Source: an uncultured Eubacteriales bacterium (lineage in GTDB: Bacteria > Bacillota > Clostridia > Oscillospirales > Oscillospiraceae). From it: a stretch of DNA of 64,000 nucleotides. Below, in pieces: positions 32,639-41,165 of the stretch (positions within the stretch are counted from its first letter, which is position 1; each line of letters begins with the position of its first letter). Made by a program: the position numbers and the translations under genes. Location of the stretch: NCBI GenBank assembly GCA_949283375.1, contig CASDSM010000036.1:1-64000 (forward strand), read 5' to 3'. The notes below the pieces were generated by a model, which ran no database searches, was not told the origin of the DNA, and saw only the letters and a list, made by a program, of their open reading frames with translations.

Positions 32639-35020
32639 TCAGCGCAGCTCCACCACCGTCACGCCCATCTCCCCCTCGCCGAAGCGGCCGGGGCGGAAGC
32701 TCCTGACGTATTTACAGGTGCGCAGGTGCTGCTGCACCGCCTGGCGCAGCGCGCCGGTCCCCTTGCCGTGGATGATGGTCACCGTCTGGAGCCGGGCCAT
32801 CACCGCGTCATCCAGGAAGCGGTCGATCAGCGCGCCGCACTCGTCCGTCATCATCCCCCGGATATCCAGCTCGGACGGGGCGGAGGCCGCGCGCAGCGGC
32901 CGGTCCACCCGCCCGGCGGAGGGGGCGCTCTTTCCGCGTCCCTTCGCCGGCTGGCCCCCCTCGACCACGCGGACCTCGTCCTGTCCCGCCGTGATGGTCA
33001 GCACCCCGGCCTGGAGGCGAAGGGTCCCGTCCTTATTGACGGCGGCGACCTGCGCCCTGGTCCCGGTGCGCAGCAGCTCGACGGTGTCTCCCATCTCCGC
33101 CGGCCGTCCGGCGGGGACATCCACCGCCGCGCGGGCGGGACTCATGCGCTCCTCTGCCTCGTTCAGGCTGCGGCGCAGGCGGCTGCGGCGCTCGTTGACC
33201 TCCCGGGCGGAGGCCTCCCGGCGGGCCTGCTTCTTCATCTCGTCCAGCTCGCGGAAGACGCGGTCGGAGAGGACGCGGGCCTCGCGCACGATCTCCTCCG
33301 CCTCCCGGCGGGCCTCCTGGGCAGCCTGGAGGCGGACGCCCTCCAGACGGCGGCGCTCGGCTGAGGCGGCGGCGGCATCCGCCGTCATCTGCGCGCGCAG
33401 GCGCTCGGCCTCCTCCCTGGAGCGCTCCATCTCCTGGCGCTGCTGCTCCAGCCGGGCGAGCACGTCCTCAAACTGGACGTTCTGCCGGTCGATGCGCCCG
33501 GCGGCGTTCGTGATGATGTGCTCCGGCAGGCCGAGCCGCCGCGAGATGGCGAAGGCGTTGGACTTGCCCGGCACGCCGATGAGCAGGCGGTAGGTGGGCT
33601 GGAGGGTCTCCACGTCAAACTCGCAGGAGGCGTTCTCCACCCCCGGCTCGGTCATGGCGTAGGTCTTGAGCTCGGCATAGTGGGTGGTGGCGGCCACCTT
33701 CGCCCCGAGGGAGCGGGCCTCCTCGATGATGGCGACCGCGAGGGCCGCGCCCTCGATGGGGTCGGTGCCCGCGCCCAGCTCGTCAAAGAGGATCAGGCTG
33801 CCCTCCCCCGCCTCGGAGAGGATGCCGGCGATGTTGGTGATGTGCGCCGAGAAGGTGGAGAGGGACTGCTCGATGGACTGCTCATCGCCGATGTCGGCCA
33901 GGATCTCCCGGTAGACCGGACAGCGGCTCCCATCCGCGACCGGCAGGTGGAGGCCGCACTGGGCCATCAGGCAGAGCAGGCCCGCCGTTTTGAGGGTGAC
34001 CGTCTTGCCGCCGGTGTTCGGGCCGGTGATCACCAGGGTGTCAAAGGTGATGCCGAGGTTGAGGTCGATGGGCACCGCCTTCTTCCGGTCAAGCAGCGGG
34101 TGGCGCGCGGCGAGAAAGCGCAGCGAGCCGTCCGCCGTGAGCTGCGGCTCCACCGCCTCCATCTGCGCGGAGAGACGGGCGCGGGCAAAGATGAGGTCGA
34201 GGGTGATGAGCAGGTCGCAGTCGAGCAGGATGTCCTCCCGGAAGCCCGCCGCCTCGGCGGAGAGGGCGGCGAGGATGCGCTCGATCTCCTTCTCCTCCCG
34301 CGCCTGGAGTTCGCGCAGCTCGTTGTTCGCCTTCACCGCCGCCATCGGCTCGACGAAGAAGGTGGAGCCGGAGGCGGAGACATCGTGCACCAGTCCGGGC
34401 ACGCTTCCGCGGCACTCCGCCTTCACCGGCACGACGAAGCGGCCGGAGCGGATGGTGACGATGGGCTCCTGCAGATACTTCGCCGACGAGGAGGAGATGA
34501 GCCGCTGGAGCACCTCCCGTGCCTTTCCGGAGGCGGCGCGGATCTTGCGGCGCAGGCCGGCGAGCTCGGGGCTGGCCTGATCGGCAATTTCCTCTTCCGA
34601 GAGGATGGCCCCGGCGATCTTGTTTTCCAGATAGGGGTTGGGGACGAGGGAGCGGAAGAGGCCGTCCAGACAGGTGGGCTCCTCCGCCCCGGACTGGCCG
34701 CTCCTGGCCTGCCGGGCGCAGCGGAGCACCCCGGCGATGTCCAGCAGCTCGCGCGGGTTGAGCGCCCCGCCGAGGGCGGCCCGCTGCAGAGCGGCCTCCA
34801 CCGGCCGCAGCCCGGCAAAATTGGGCGCGCGGCCCACGTCGAGCAGGGCGCGGGCCGCGCTCGTCTCCGCCTGGAGGCGGCGGACCTCCTCCAGATCGGT
34901 CTCCGGGCGGAGGGCGCGCGCCCTCTCCTGCGCGGCCATGCTCGCCGCCTGGGCGGCCAGCAGCTCGAGCACCTGGGGCAGCTCGAGGGTGGCGATGGAT
35001 TTTTCAAATCGTTCGGTCAT
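32639..35020 (-). CDS. mutS2: Endonuclease MutS2
   Basis: 793 residues, the normal length. The MutS core ATPase has Walker A TGPNTGGKTVTLK (near residue 333) and LFDELGAGTDP. A long charged coiled coil follows (residues about 510-640). The C-terminal Smr nuclease domain has LDIRG and HGKGTGALR. It is involved in suppression of recombination or ribosome rescue. It is last gene of the yqfC-mutS2 cluster, 14 nt after recO. Confidence 0.96.
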   Translation of the reverse strand: MTERFEKSIATLELPQVLELLAAQAASMAAQERARALRPETDLEEVRRLQAETSAARALLDVGRAPNFAGLRPVEAALQRAALGGALNPRELLDIAGVLRCARQARSGQSGAEEPTCLDGLFRSLVPNPYLENKIAGAILSEEEIADQASPELAGLRRKIRAASGKAREVLQRLISSSSAKYLQEPIVTIRSGRFVVPVKAECRGSVPGLVHDVSASGSTFFVEPMAAVKANNELRELQAREEKEIERILAALSAEAAGFREDILLDCDLLITLDLIFARARLSAQMEAVEPQLTADGSLRFLAARHPLLDRKKAVPIDLNLGITFDTLVITGPNTGGKTVTLKTAGLLCLMAQCGLHLPVADGSRCPVYREILADIGDEQSIEQSLSTFSAHITNIAGILSEAGEGSLILFDELGAGTDPIEGAALAVAIIEEARSLGAKVAATTHYAELKTYAMTEPGVENASCEFDVETLQPTYRLLIGVPGKSNAFAISRRLGLPEHIITNAAGRIDRQNVQFEDVLARLEQQRQEMERSREEAERLRAQMTADAAAASAERRRLEGVRLQAAQEARREAEEIVREARVLSDRVFRELDEMKKQARREASAREVNERRSRLRRSLNEAEERMSPARAAVDVPAGRPAEMGDTVELLRTGTRAQVAAVNKDGTLRLQAGVLTITAGQDEVRVVEGGQPAKGRGKSAPSAGRVDRPLRAASAPSELDIRGMMTDECGALIDRFLDDAVMARLQTVTIIHGKGTGALRQAVQQHLRTCKYVRSFRPGRFGEGEMGVTVVELR

Positions 35021-35034
35021 GTCAGTTCCTCATA

Positions 35035-35808
35035 TCATGCATCCGCCCGGCCCTGCGGCAGCAGGCAGATCTGTTTGTAAAAGTCCAGCGTGCGAAAGCC
35101 CCGCTCGAGCTGGGCGAGCAGGAAGGCCTCGCACACGCCGCCCAGCTCCCGCCGGGCCTCCCCCTCCAGCCGGAAGGAGAGCAGGCGGCGGCCGGGGCAG
35201 CCGGTGATGTGGCGCATCGCCGCAAGGGCCGCCGGGGAGACGGGCAGGGAGATGCCGCGCCCCCGCTCGCCGCCGCAGCCGCGGCAGCGGAGCACCCCCT
35301 CGCTCAGATCGAGCTCGGCCTCCTCCGGGTCCGTCCGTCCGCAGACGGCGCAGCCGTCCAGCAGCGGCTCAAAGCCCGCAAGGCTCATCGCGCGCAGCTC
35401 AAAGGCGGCCTTGACCAGCGCGGGGGCGGCGTCCAGCCGGTCGAGCGCGTAGAGGCAGTTGAGCAGGAGGGGGAGCAGCTCGTCCGGGGGGCTCCCCTCG
35501 GGCGCCAGGCTGTCCGTCACCTCGGCAAAGTAGCTCCCGAGGGCCAGCCGCTCCAGATCGCTGCGCAGGGTGCGAAACTCCAGCTCGATCGCCGCCTCGG
35601 TCACGCTCCAGCGCCCGCGAAACTCCGAGAGCGTCATCTCCGACCAGACCAGCATCTGGCAGGCCGCGGAGAGGCCGTTGCCCTTCTTCCGGCAGCCGCG
35701 GGCCTGGACGGTGAGCTTCCCGAGGTCGGGGGTGAGCAGGGTGAGTATTTTGTCCGACTCCTTGTAGGCCGCCTCCCGCAGGACGATGGCCCGGGTGGTC
35801 ACATGCAT
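35035..35808 (-). CDS. recO: DNA repair protein RecO
   Basis: 257 residues from ATG 35808. The N-terminal OB fold (TRAIVLREAAYKESDKILTLLTPDLGK) and a zinc finger (CAVCGRTD ... CRGC, near residues 155-185) are clear. It loads RecA with RecF/RecR. A 'GGGGG' site lies 7 nt before the chosen ATG; an alternative upstream start would add eight residues. Confidence 0.95.
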   Translation of the reverse strand: MHVTTRAIVLREAAYKESDKILTLLTPDLGKLTVQARGCRKKGNGLSAACQMLVWSEMTLSEFRGRWSVTEAAIELEFRTLRSDLERLALGSYFAEVTDSLAPEGSPPDELLPLLLNCLYALDRLDAAPALVKAAFELRAMSLAGFEPLLDGCAVCGRTDPEEAELDLSEGVLRCRGCGGERGRGISLPVSPAALAAMRHITGCPGRRLLSFRLEGEARRELGGVCEAFLLAQLERGFRTLDFYKQICLLPQGRADA

Positions 35809-35883
35809 ATGTACGCCCCCTGACAGTTCCATGCCCGGACCGGGCCGCCGGGTCCCCCTCCGGCAGCCCGCCGTCCGGGCCGG

Positions 35884-36021
35884 TCATGATGCGCCCGTCC
35901 GTCCGGGCGGGCCGTCTCGCTTCGTGTGCCGCTCCGCCCGGCGCTCCCGCTCCTTGCAGTAGGTGTACGCCTGCGGCAGTCCGGTGGCGAAAAACAGCCG
36001 CCAGTAGTCCCGTCGCTCCAT
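35884..36021 (-). CDS. yqzL: YqzL-like small protein
   Basis: 45 residues: an N-terminal 'DYWRLFFATGLPQAYTYCKE' followed by a basic tail. This fits the YqzL pattern (W-x2-F-x2-TG-x-P-x2-Y-x2-K). In Bacillus yqzL lies between era and recO, and the same position is kept here. ATG 36021 has GGAGG 7-8 nt upstream. The function of YqzL is not known. Confidence 0.7.
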   Translation of the reverse strand: MERRDYWRLFFATGLPQAYTYCKERERRAERHTKRDGPPGRTGAS

Positions 36022-36079
36022 CGCCCCGCCTCCTCTGCGCTTAGTATGGCGGAATTGCGTCGGAAGATGTCTGGAAAAA

Positions 36080-36850
36080 TCAGAGCATCCACCCCAGCAG
36101 GGCGACCAAGGCGAGCAGATGGAGGGGATAGAAGAGATAGAACCCCCACTTGCCGCCCCGCCCGCGCGCGCCGCTGTAGAGCAGCGTCAGAACAAGGCCA
36201 AAGAGGGCGGCGCACTCGATCCAGTTGTCCTCGAGGACGCAGTAGCCAAGGACGGTGAGCGCGCCCACGGCGGCGGGGAGCAGGGCATGCGCGATTCCGT
36301 CCCGCGGCGCGGTCAGCGCCCGGCAGACGCCGAGGTTGAAGATGAGCGCGACGCCGAACGCGCCGTAATCCGTCTCCAGTCCCTCCGCCGCGAGGCCGCA
36401 GAGGGCCGCCGCCGCGAGGCCCAGCGCCCAGGCCGGGGCGGGCGGCAGGCGGCGCGAGAGCCCGTCCCACGCCCAGAGGGCCAGCAGGCCGAGCAGGAGG
36501 GTGAAAAAGACGTTCTGATAGTCCGCCGCCCAGAGCGTCCCGCGAAAGGCGAGGTCAAACGGGACCTCCGAGACCAGGGCGAACAGCCCGAGCCGCAGGG
36601 CGTAGCGCCCCCGGCTGCGGGTGTGGAAAAAGCCCTCGGTCAGCAGAAAGCAGAAGATGGGAAAGGCAAGCCGCCCCGCAAGGCGCAGCAGGACATAGAG
36701 CGCATACCACCCCTCCGCCGCGCCGGTCCCCAGGGCGGCGAGATAGGCCTGCCACACCAGCACATAGCCGGTGTGGTCGAGCAGCATGCTCCCGATGGCG
36801 GTCCGCTTGAGCGCGCTGCCGGAGAGCAGGCCGGTCCGCGTCCCCTCCAC
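36080..36850 (-). CDS. TraX-family integral membrane protein
   Basis: 256 residues, about eight or nine helices. 'IGSMLLDHTGYVL' at residues about 19-31 and 'GRLAFPIFCFLLTEGFFHTRSRGRYALRLGLFALVSEVPFDL' are diagnostic of TraX, named for pilin acetylation in F plasmids. Chromosomal Firmicute homologues are common and are of unknown role, possibly acyltransferases. It starts 3 nt after era and interrupts the usual era-yqzL-recO order. Confidence 0.85.
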   Translation of the reverse strand: MEGTRTGLLSGSALKRTAIGSMLLDHTGYVLVWQAYLAALGTGAAEGWYALYVLLRLAGRLAFPIFCFLLTEGFFHTRSRGRYALRLGLFALVSEVPFDLAFRGTLWAADYQNVFFTLLLGLLALWAWDGLSRRLPPAPAWALGLAAAALCGLAAEGLETDYGAFGVALIFNLGVCRALTAPRDGIAHALLPAAVGALTVLGYCVLEDNWIECAALFGLVLTLLYSGARGRGGKWGFYLFYPLHLLALVALLGWML

Positions 36851-36853
36851 CGC

Positions 36854-37750
36854 TCAGTCCTCGGTGAAGCCGAAGCTGCGGATCAGCCCCGGATTGTCGC
36901 GCCAGTTCTCCTTCACCTTCACCCAGGTCTGGAGATTCACATGCGCGTCCAGGAAGGTCTCCATCTCCGCGCGGGCGAGGGAGGAGATCTTTTTCAGCAT
37001 CGCGCCCTTCTTGCCGATGATGATGCCCTTGTGGCTCTCCTTCTCGCAGTAGATCACCGCCTCGATGTCGAGCAGGCCCTCCCGGCGCTCGCGGAAGCGC
37101 TCGATAGAGACGGCAGTGCCGTGGGGGATCTCCTTGTCCAGGCAGAGCAGGAGCTGCTCGCGGAGGATCTCCCCCACGATCTGCCGCTCAGGCTGGTCGG
37201 TGAAGGCGTCCGCCGGGAAGTACCACGGCGAGGGCTGGAGATAGCGGGCCAGAATCCCGAAGAGGTCCTCCACCCCGTCCCCCGTCTTGGCCGAGAGGGG
37301 GAGGACCGCGTCAAAGTCGTGCTCGGCCTGATAGGCGGCGATGACGGCGAGGAGCCTGTCCTTCTGCGCCACCCGGTCCACCTTGTTGATCACCAGCACG
37401 GAGGGGACGCCGAGCTGGGCCATCCGGCCCATCAGCTCCCGCTCCGCGTCCCCCGGCGCGGGGACCGGCTCGACGACGAGCACCGCCGCGTCCACGTCCG
37501 CCACGCTCGCGCGGGAGACCCCGTCCATATACTCCCCCAGGCGGGTCCTGGCCCGGTGCAGGCCGGGGGTGTCGAGAAATACATACTGCGCCTCTCCCCG
37601 CGTCACCACGCCGGTGATGCGGTTGCGGGTGGTCTGGGGCTTGTCGGTGACGATGGCCACGTTCTCCCCCACCAGGGCGTTGAGCAGGGTGGACTTGCCC
37701 ACGTTGGGGCGGCCCACCAGGGCGATCATGCCGCAGGTCGTCTGTTTCAT
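36854..37750 (-). CDS. era: GTPase Era
   Basis: 298 residues. G1 GRPNVGKST, G3 DTPGLH, G4 NKVD, then a C-terminal KH domain (GIIIGKKGAMLKKI) that binds the 3' end of 16S rRNA. It is required for 30S assembly. It lies 22 nt after ybeY. Confidence 0.97.
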   Translation of the reverse strand: MKQTTCGMIALVGRPNVGKSTLLNALVGENVAIVTDKPQTTRNRITGVVTRGEAQYVFLDTPGLHRARTRLGEYMDGVSRASVADVDAAVLVVEPVPAPGDAERELMGRMAQLGVPSVLVINKVDRVAQKDRLLAVIAAYQAEHDFDAVLPLSAKTGDGVEDLFGILARYLQPSPWYFPADAFTDQPERQIVGEILREQLLLCLDKEIPHGTAVSIERFRERREGLLDIEAVIYCEKESHKGIIIGKKGAMLKKISSLARAEMETFLDAHVNLQTWVKVKENWRDNPGLIRSFGFTED

Positions 37751-37772
37751 CGCAAAATCCTACCTTTATCTG

Positions 37773-38264
37773 TTATCGCGCGAGGCCCAGCCGGTCCATC
37801 ACGGCCTCCTCGTGCGCGCGCATCCGCCGCTTCTCCTCCCCCTCGTCCAGGTGGTCGTAGCCCAGCAGGTGGAGGACGGAGTGGACGGCGAGATAGGCCA
37901 GCTCCCGTGAGAGGGGGTGGCCGTACTCCTCCGCCTGCGCTCGGGCGCGGGGGAGGGAGATCGCCATGTCCCCAAGGGGAAAGAGGCCGGTCTCCGGGTC
38001 GGTCTCGGCGCTCTCCTCCGCGGGCGGCTCGCCCGGGACGAGGTCAAACATCGGGAAGGAGAGGACGTCCGTCGGCTGGTCCACCCCCCGCTGGTCGCGG
38101 TTGATGGCCTGGATGCCCGCCTCGTCGGTGAGCAGGACGCTGATCTCACAGGGGACGGCGACCCCCTCCTCCTCCAGCGCGGCGGCGATGGCGCGCCGCA
38201 GCAGCTCCTCACAGGCGGCGAGGTCCTCCTCCCGCTCCGCCTCGATCCAGATGGTGTGTTCCAT
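37773..38264 (-). CDS. ybeY: Endoribonuclease YbeY
   Basis: 163 residues. The zinc-binding motif H-x3-H-x5-H is present as VHSVLHLLGYDH (near residue 125). It takes part in 16S rRNA 3'-end processing and ribosome quality control. It lies between phoH and era as in most Firmicutes. Confidence 0.96.
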   Translation of the reverse strand: MEHTIWIEAEREEDLAACEELLRRAIAAALEEEGVAVPCEISVLLTDEAGIQAINRDQRGVDQPTDVLSFPMFDLVPGEPPAEESAETDPETGLFPLGDMAISLPRARAQAEEYGHPLSRELAYLAVHSVLHLLGYDHLDEGEEKRRMRAHEEAVMDRLGLAR

Positions 38265-38288
38265 ATGCTGTGCCTCCCCTCTCGCGGT

Positions 38289-39260
<972 letters not shown>

Positions 39261-39297
39261 AGGTGTTCACTCTTTCTGTCAATGTCTTTTGTCCGCC

Positions 39298-40491
39298 CTA
39301 CTCCGTCTGGACGACGGTGCGGCCGATCTGCTCCAGGCACTGGGCGGTGAGGGTGACGGTGACAGCCTCCTCCGTGCGCGTCACGTCCCAGGTGCGCGAG
39401 AGCGCCTCGCCCCCGTCGAGGATGGCCTCGAGCCGCCCCTCCAGCAGGGCGCGGAGGGCTTCCTCCGCCTCGGCCCCGTCCACCGCCGCCGGGGCGTAGG
39501 CCCGCCCCTCCGTCCGCCACAGGCCGATGGGCAGCTCTGTGCCGCCGGGGAGGGTGAGCGGGTACAGCACCGTTATTTTATCACATTCCGTGCCCGGTTT
39601 GCTACCATCTCCGTAAAAATTGAGGCGCCGTCCGAGAAAATTCAGCCCCCAGCCGCGCCAATCCGCCGTCTCCCCCGCCGCGCGCAGGGCGGTGAGAGGG
39701 GTGGCCGCCGAGAGGACGCGCCGGGTGAGCGCCCAGACCTCCCCCTGCGCGCGCACCTGCCAGCGCCCGGCCACCTCCCCCGTCCCGTCGGGCGAGAGGC
39801 GCTCGAGCACGCTGGAGATCAGCGTCTCCCCCGCGAGCACCGCGTCCCCCGGCCCCACCAGCTCCCGGCCGCGCACGGCGTCCACATCCACGATCACCCC
39901 GTCGCGCGCGGCGACCACCTCGGTGATGGTCTCCTCGTCCACCACCTCGGGAGCGGGCCTCGCCTCGCGCACGATCACCTCGGCGCGCACGCCGCGCAGG
40001 TTGATGGTCAGAAAGCTCAGCTCCTCCAGCTCCATGAGCACCCGGTTGGAGATCGCGCGCACGTCCACCCCCGGTCCGTAGCTCCCCACGCCGAAGTCCT
40101 CCGCCTGGAGGGCGGCGAGGATGCGCCCGGTGGGGACGGTCTCGTTCCCCGTCACCTCCACCACCAGCACGAAGCGGCCAAGCACCCCCACGAGCGCCAG
40201 CAGGACCGCCAGCCCGGCAAAGAGCCCGTAGCGCCGCCGCAGCCGCCAGAGCAGGGCGGGCAGGCCGTGCTCCTCCACCGTGCGCAGGGAGCACATCGCC
40301 CGTCCGGCCAGGGCGGCGGCCCGGCGGCGGTCCCAGCGGGCGACGGTGAAGCGCACCCGATGGGCGTCCACCTGCCGGACCGCCCAGAAGCCCACCCCCT
40401 CCGCCGCGCAGATGTTCAGGCACCGCTCCGGAAACGGCCCCTCCGCCTCCAGCACGACCGCCCCGCGCAGGAGGTTCACCAGCGCCTGCAT
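39298..40491 (-). CDS. yqfD: Sporulation protein YqfD
   Basis: 397 residues with one membrane helix (LFAGLAVLLALVGVLGRFVL near residue 90) and a large extracytoplasmic part ('VTGNETVPTGRILAALQAEDFGVGSYGPGVD', POTRA-like; then 'GRELVGPGDAVLAGETLISSV'). In Bacillus it is a sigma-E gene for forespore engulfment. ATG 40491 overlaps the yqfC stop (TGATG). It is placed next to phoH as expected. Confidence 0.92.
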   Translation of the reverse strand: MQALVNLLRGAVVLEAEGPFPERCLNICAAEGVGFWAVRQVDAHRVRFTVARWDRRRAAALAGRAMCSLRTVEEHGLPALLWRLRRRYGLFAGLAVLLALVGVLGRFVLVVEVTGNETVPTGRILAALQAEDFGVGSYGPGVDVRAISNRVLMELEELSFLTINLRGVRAEVIVREARPAPEVVDEETITEVVAARDGVIVDVDAVRGRELVGPGDAVLAGETLISSVLERLSPDGTGEVAGRWQVRAQGEVWALTRRVLSAATPLTALRAAGETADWRGWGLNFLGRRLNFYGDGSKPGTECDKITVLYPLTLPGGTELPIGLWRTEGRAYAPAAVDGAEAEEALRALLEGRLEAILDGGEALSRTWDVTRTEEAVTVTLTAQCLEQIGRTVVQTE

Positions 40492-40772
40492 CACAGCAGC
40501 TCCACCGCGCGGATCTCGCCGGTGATGCAGAGGGTGTTGGCGTTCATCGAGCGCAGCTCCAGCCCCGCCCCCCGCACACAGACGCTCATCCGCCCGCCGC
40601 CGATGTGGATCTCCTCCTCCCCATAGCTCAGGATGCCGCGGTGCCCCTCCATCCAGAATTCGCCGCTGCCCACCAGCTCCACCCGGGGCAGCCCCGCTGC
40701 CACATCCCCCGGCAGGTCGAGCGACCGGGCCGCGCGCTCCATCAGGCCCTGCCAGGAAGGTCTCTCCGCCAT
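40491..40772 (-). CDS. yqfC: Sporulation protein YqfC
   Basis: 93 residues, YqfC/YabP-like fold: 'LPRVELVGSGEFWMEGHRGILSYGEEEIHI' and 'LRSMNANTLCITGEI'. It is first gene of the yqfC-yqfD-phoH-ybeY-era cluster. A sigma-E-like promoter is found upstream, which fits its mother-cell expression in Bacillus. Confidence 0.9.
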   Translation of the reverse strand: MAERPSWQGLMERAARSLDLPGDVAAGLPRVELVGSGEFWMEGHRGILSYGEEEIHIGGGRMSVCVRGAGLELRSMNANTLCITGEIRAVELL

Positions 40773-40796
40773 CCGTCCTCACGCTCCCTTCAAGGC

Positions 40797-40825
40797 AGGG
40801 TATGCCCCAGGCCCGGAAATATGTC
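40797..40825 (-). promoter_or_regulatory. Sigma-E-like promoter of yqfC
   Basis: On the minus strand GACATATT (complement of 40818-40825), 13 nt, CATACCCT (complement of 40797-40804). The Bacillus sigma-E consensus is roughly kmATATT, N13-15, CATACAnT; six of eight -10 positions match. It lies 25 nt upstream of the yqfC ATG. Confidence 0.6.
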
Positions 40826-40984
40826 TCTCTCCCCTCCTGACCCCAAGATATGGTGGCGGCCCCCGCTCCGTGAGGTGAGTCCCTTATCTCTCCCTGACCG
40901 CGCTCTTTCCCGGCAGAGGGTTTCCGGTTTTCTGCGCGGGAGCGGTTTCCCGGTCCTTTTCCCCTGTATTTCGCACATGGCAAT

Positions 40985-41042
40985 ATTCTATATTTTGTGT
41001 TTGTTTATGTTAATCTTTCCGTTTGGACACAATATCTTGTGG
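40985..41042 (+). promoter_or_regulatory. Two NrdR boxes upstream of nrdD
   Basis: Box 1 is 40985-41000 (attCtAtATtTtGtgt) and box 2 is 41027-41042 (acaCaAtATcTtGtgg). Both fit the 16-bp NrdR consensus acaCwAtATaTwGtgt and are 42 bp apart, four helical turns. They lie just upstream of the -35 box. NrdR represses ribonucleotide reductase genes when dATP is high. Confidence 0.82.
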
Positions 41043-41060
41043 CATTTTCCCGTTTTGCTC

Positions 41061-41089
41061 TTGCAAACCGCCCCGAAATCTGCTATAGT
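41061..41089 (+). promoter_or_regulatory. Promoter of nrdD
   Basis: TTGCAA (41061-41066), 17 nt, TATAGT (41084-41089). The leader to ATG 41166 is about 70 nt. The rest of the 393-bp gap 40773-41165 holds the NrdR boxes and yqfC promoter and no further gene. Confidence 0.8.
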
Positions 41090-41165
41090 GTGTCTCGCAT
41101 GCAGTCAACGGCGCTCTGCCGCCCGGGCGGGCGCGGAGCTTTTGCTTTACGAAAGGAGACCTCCC

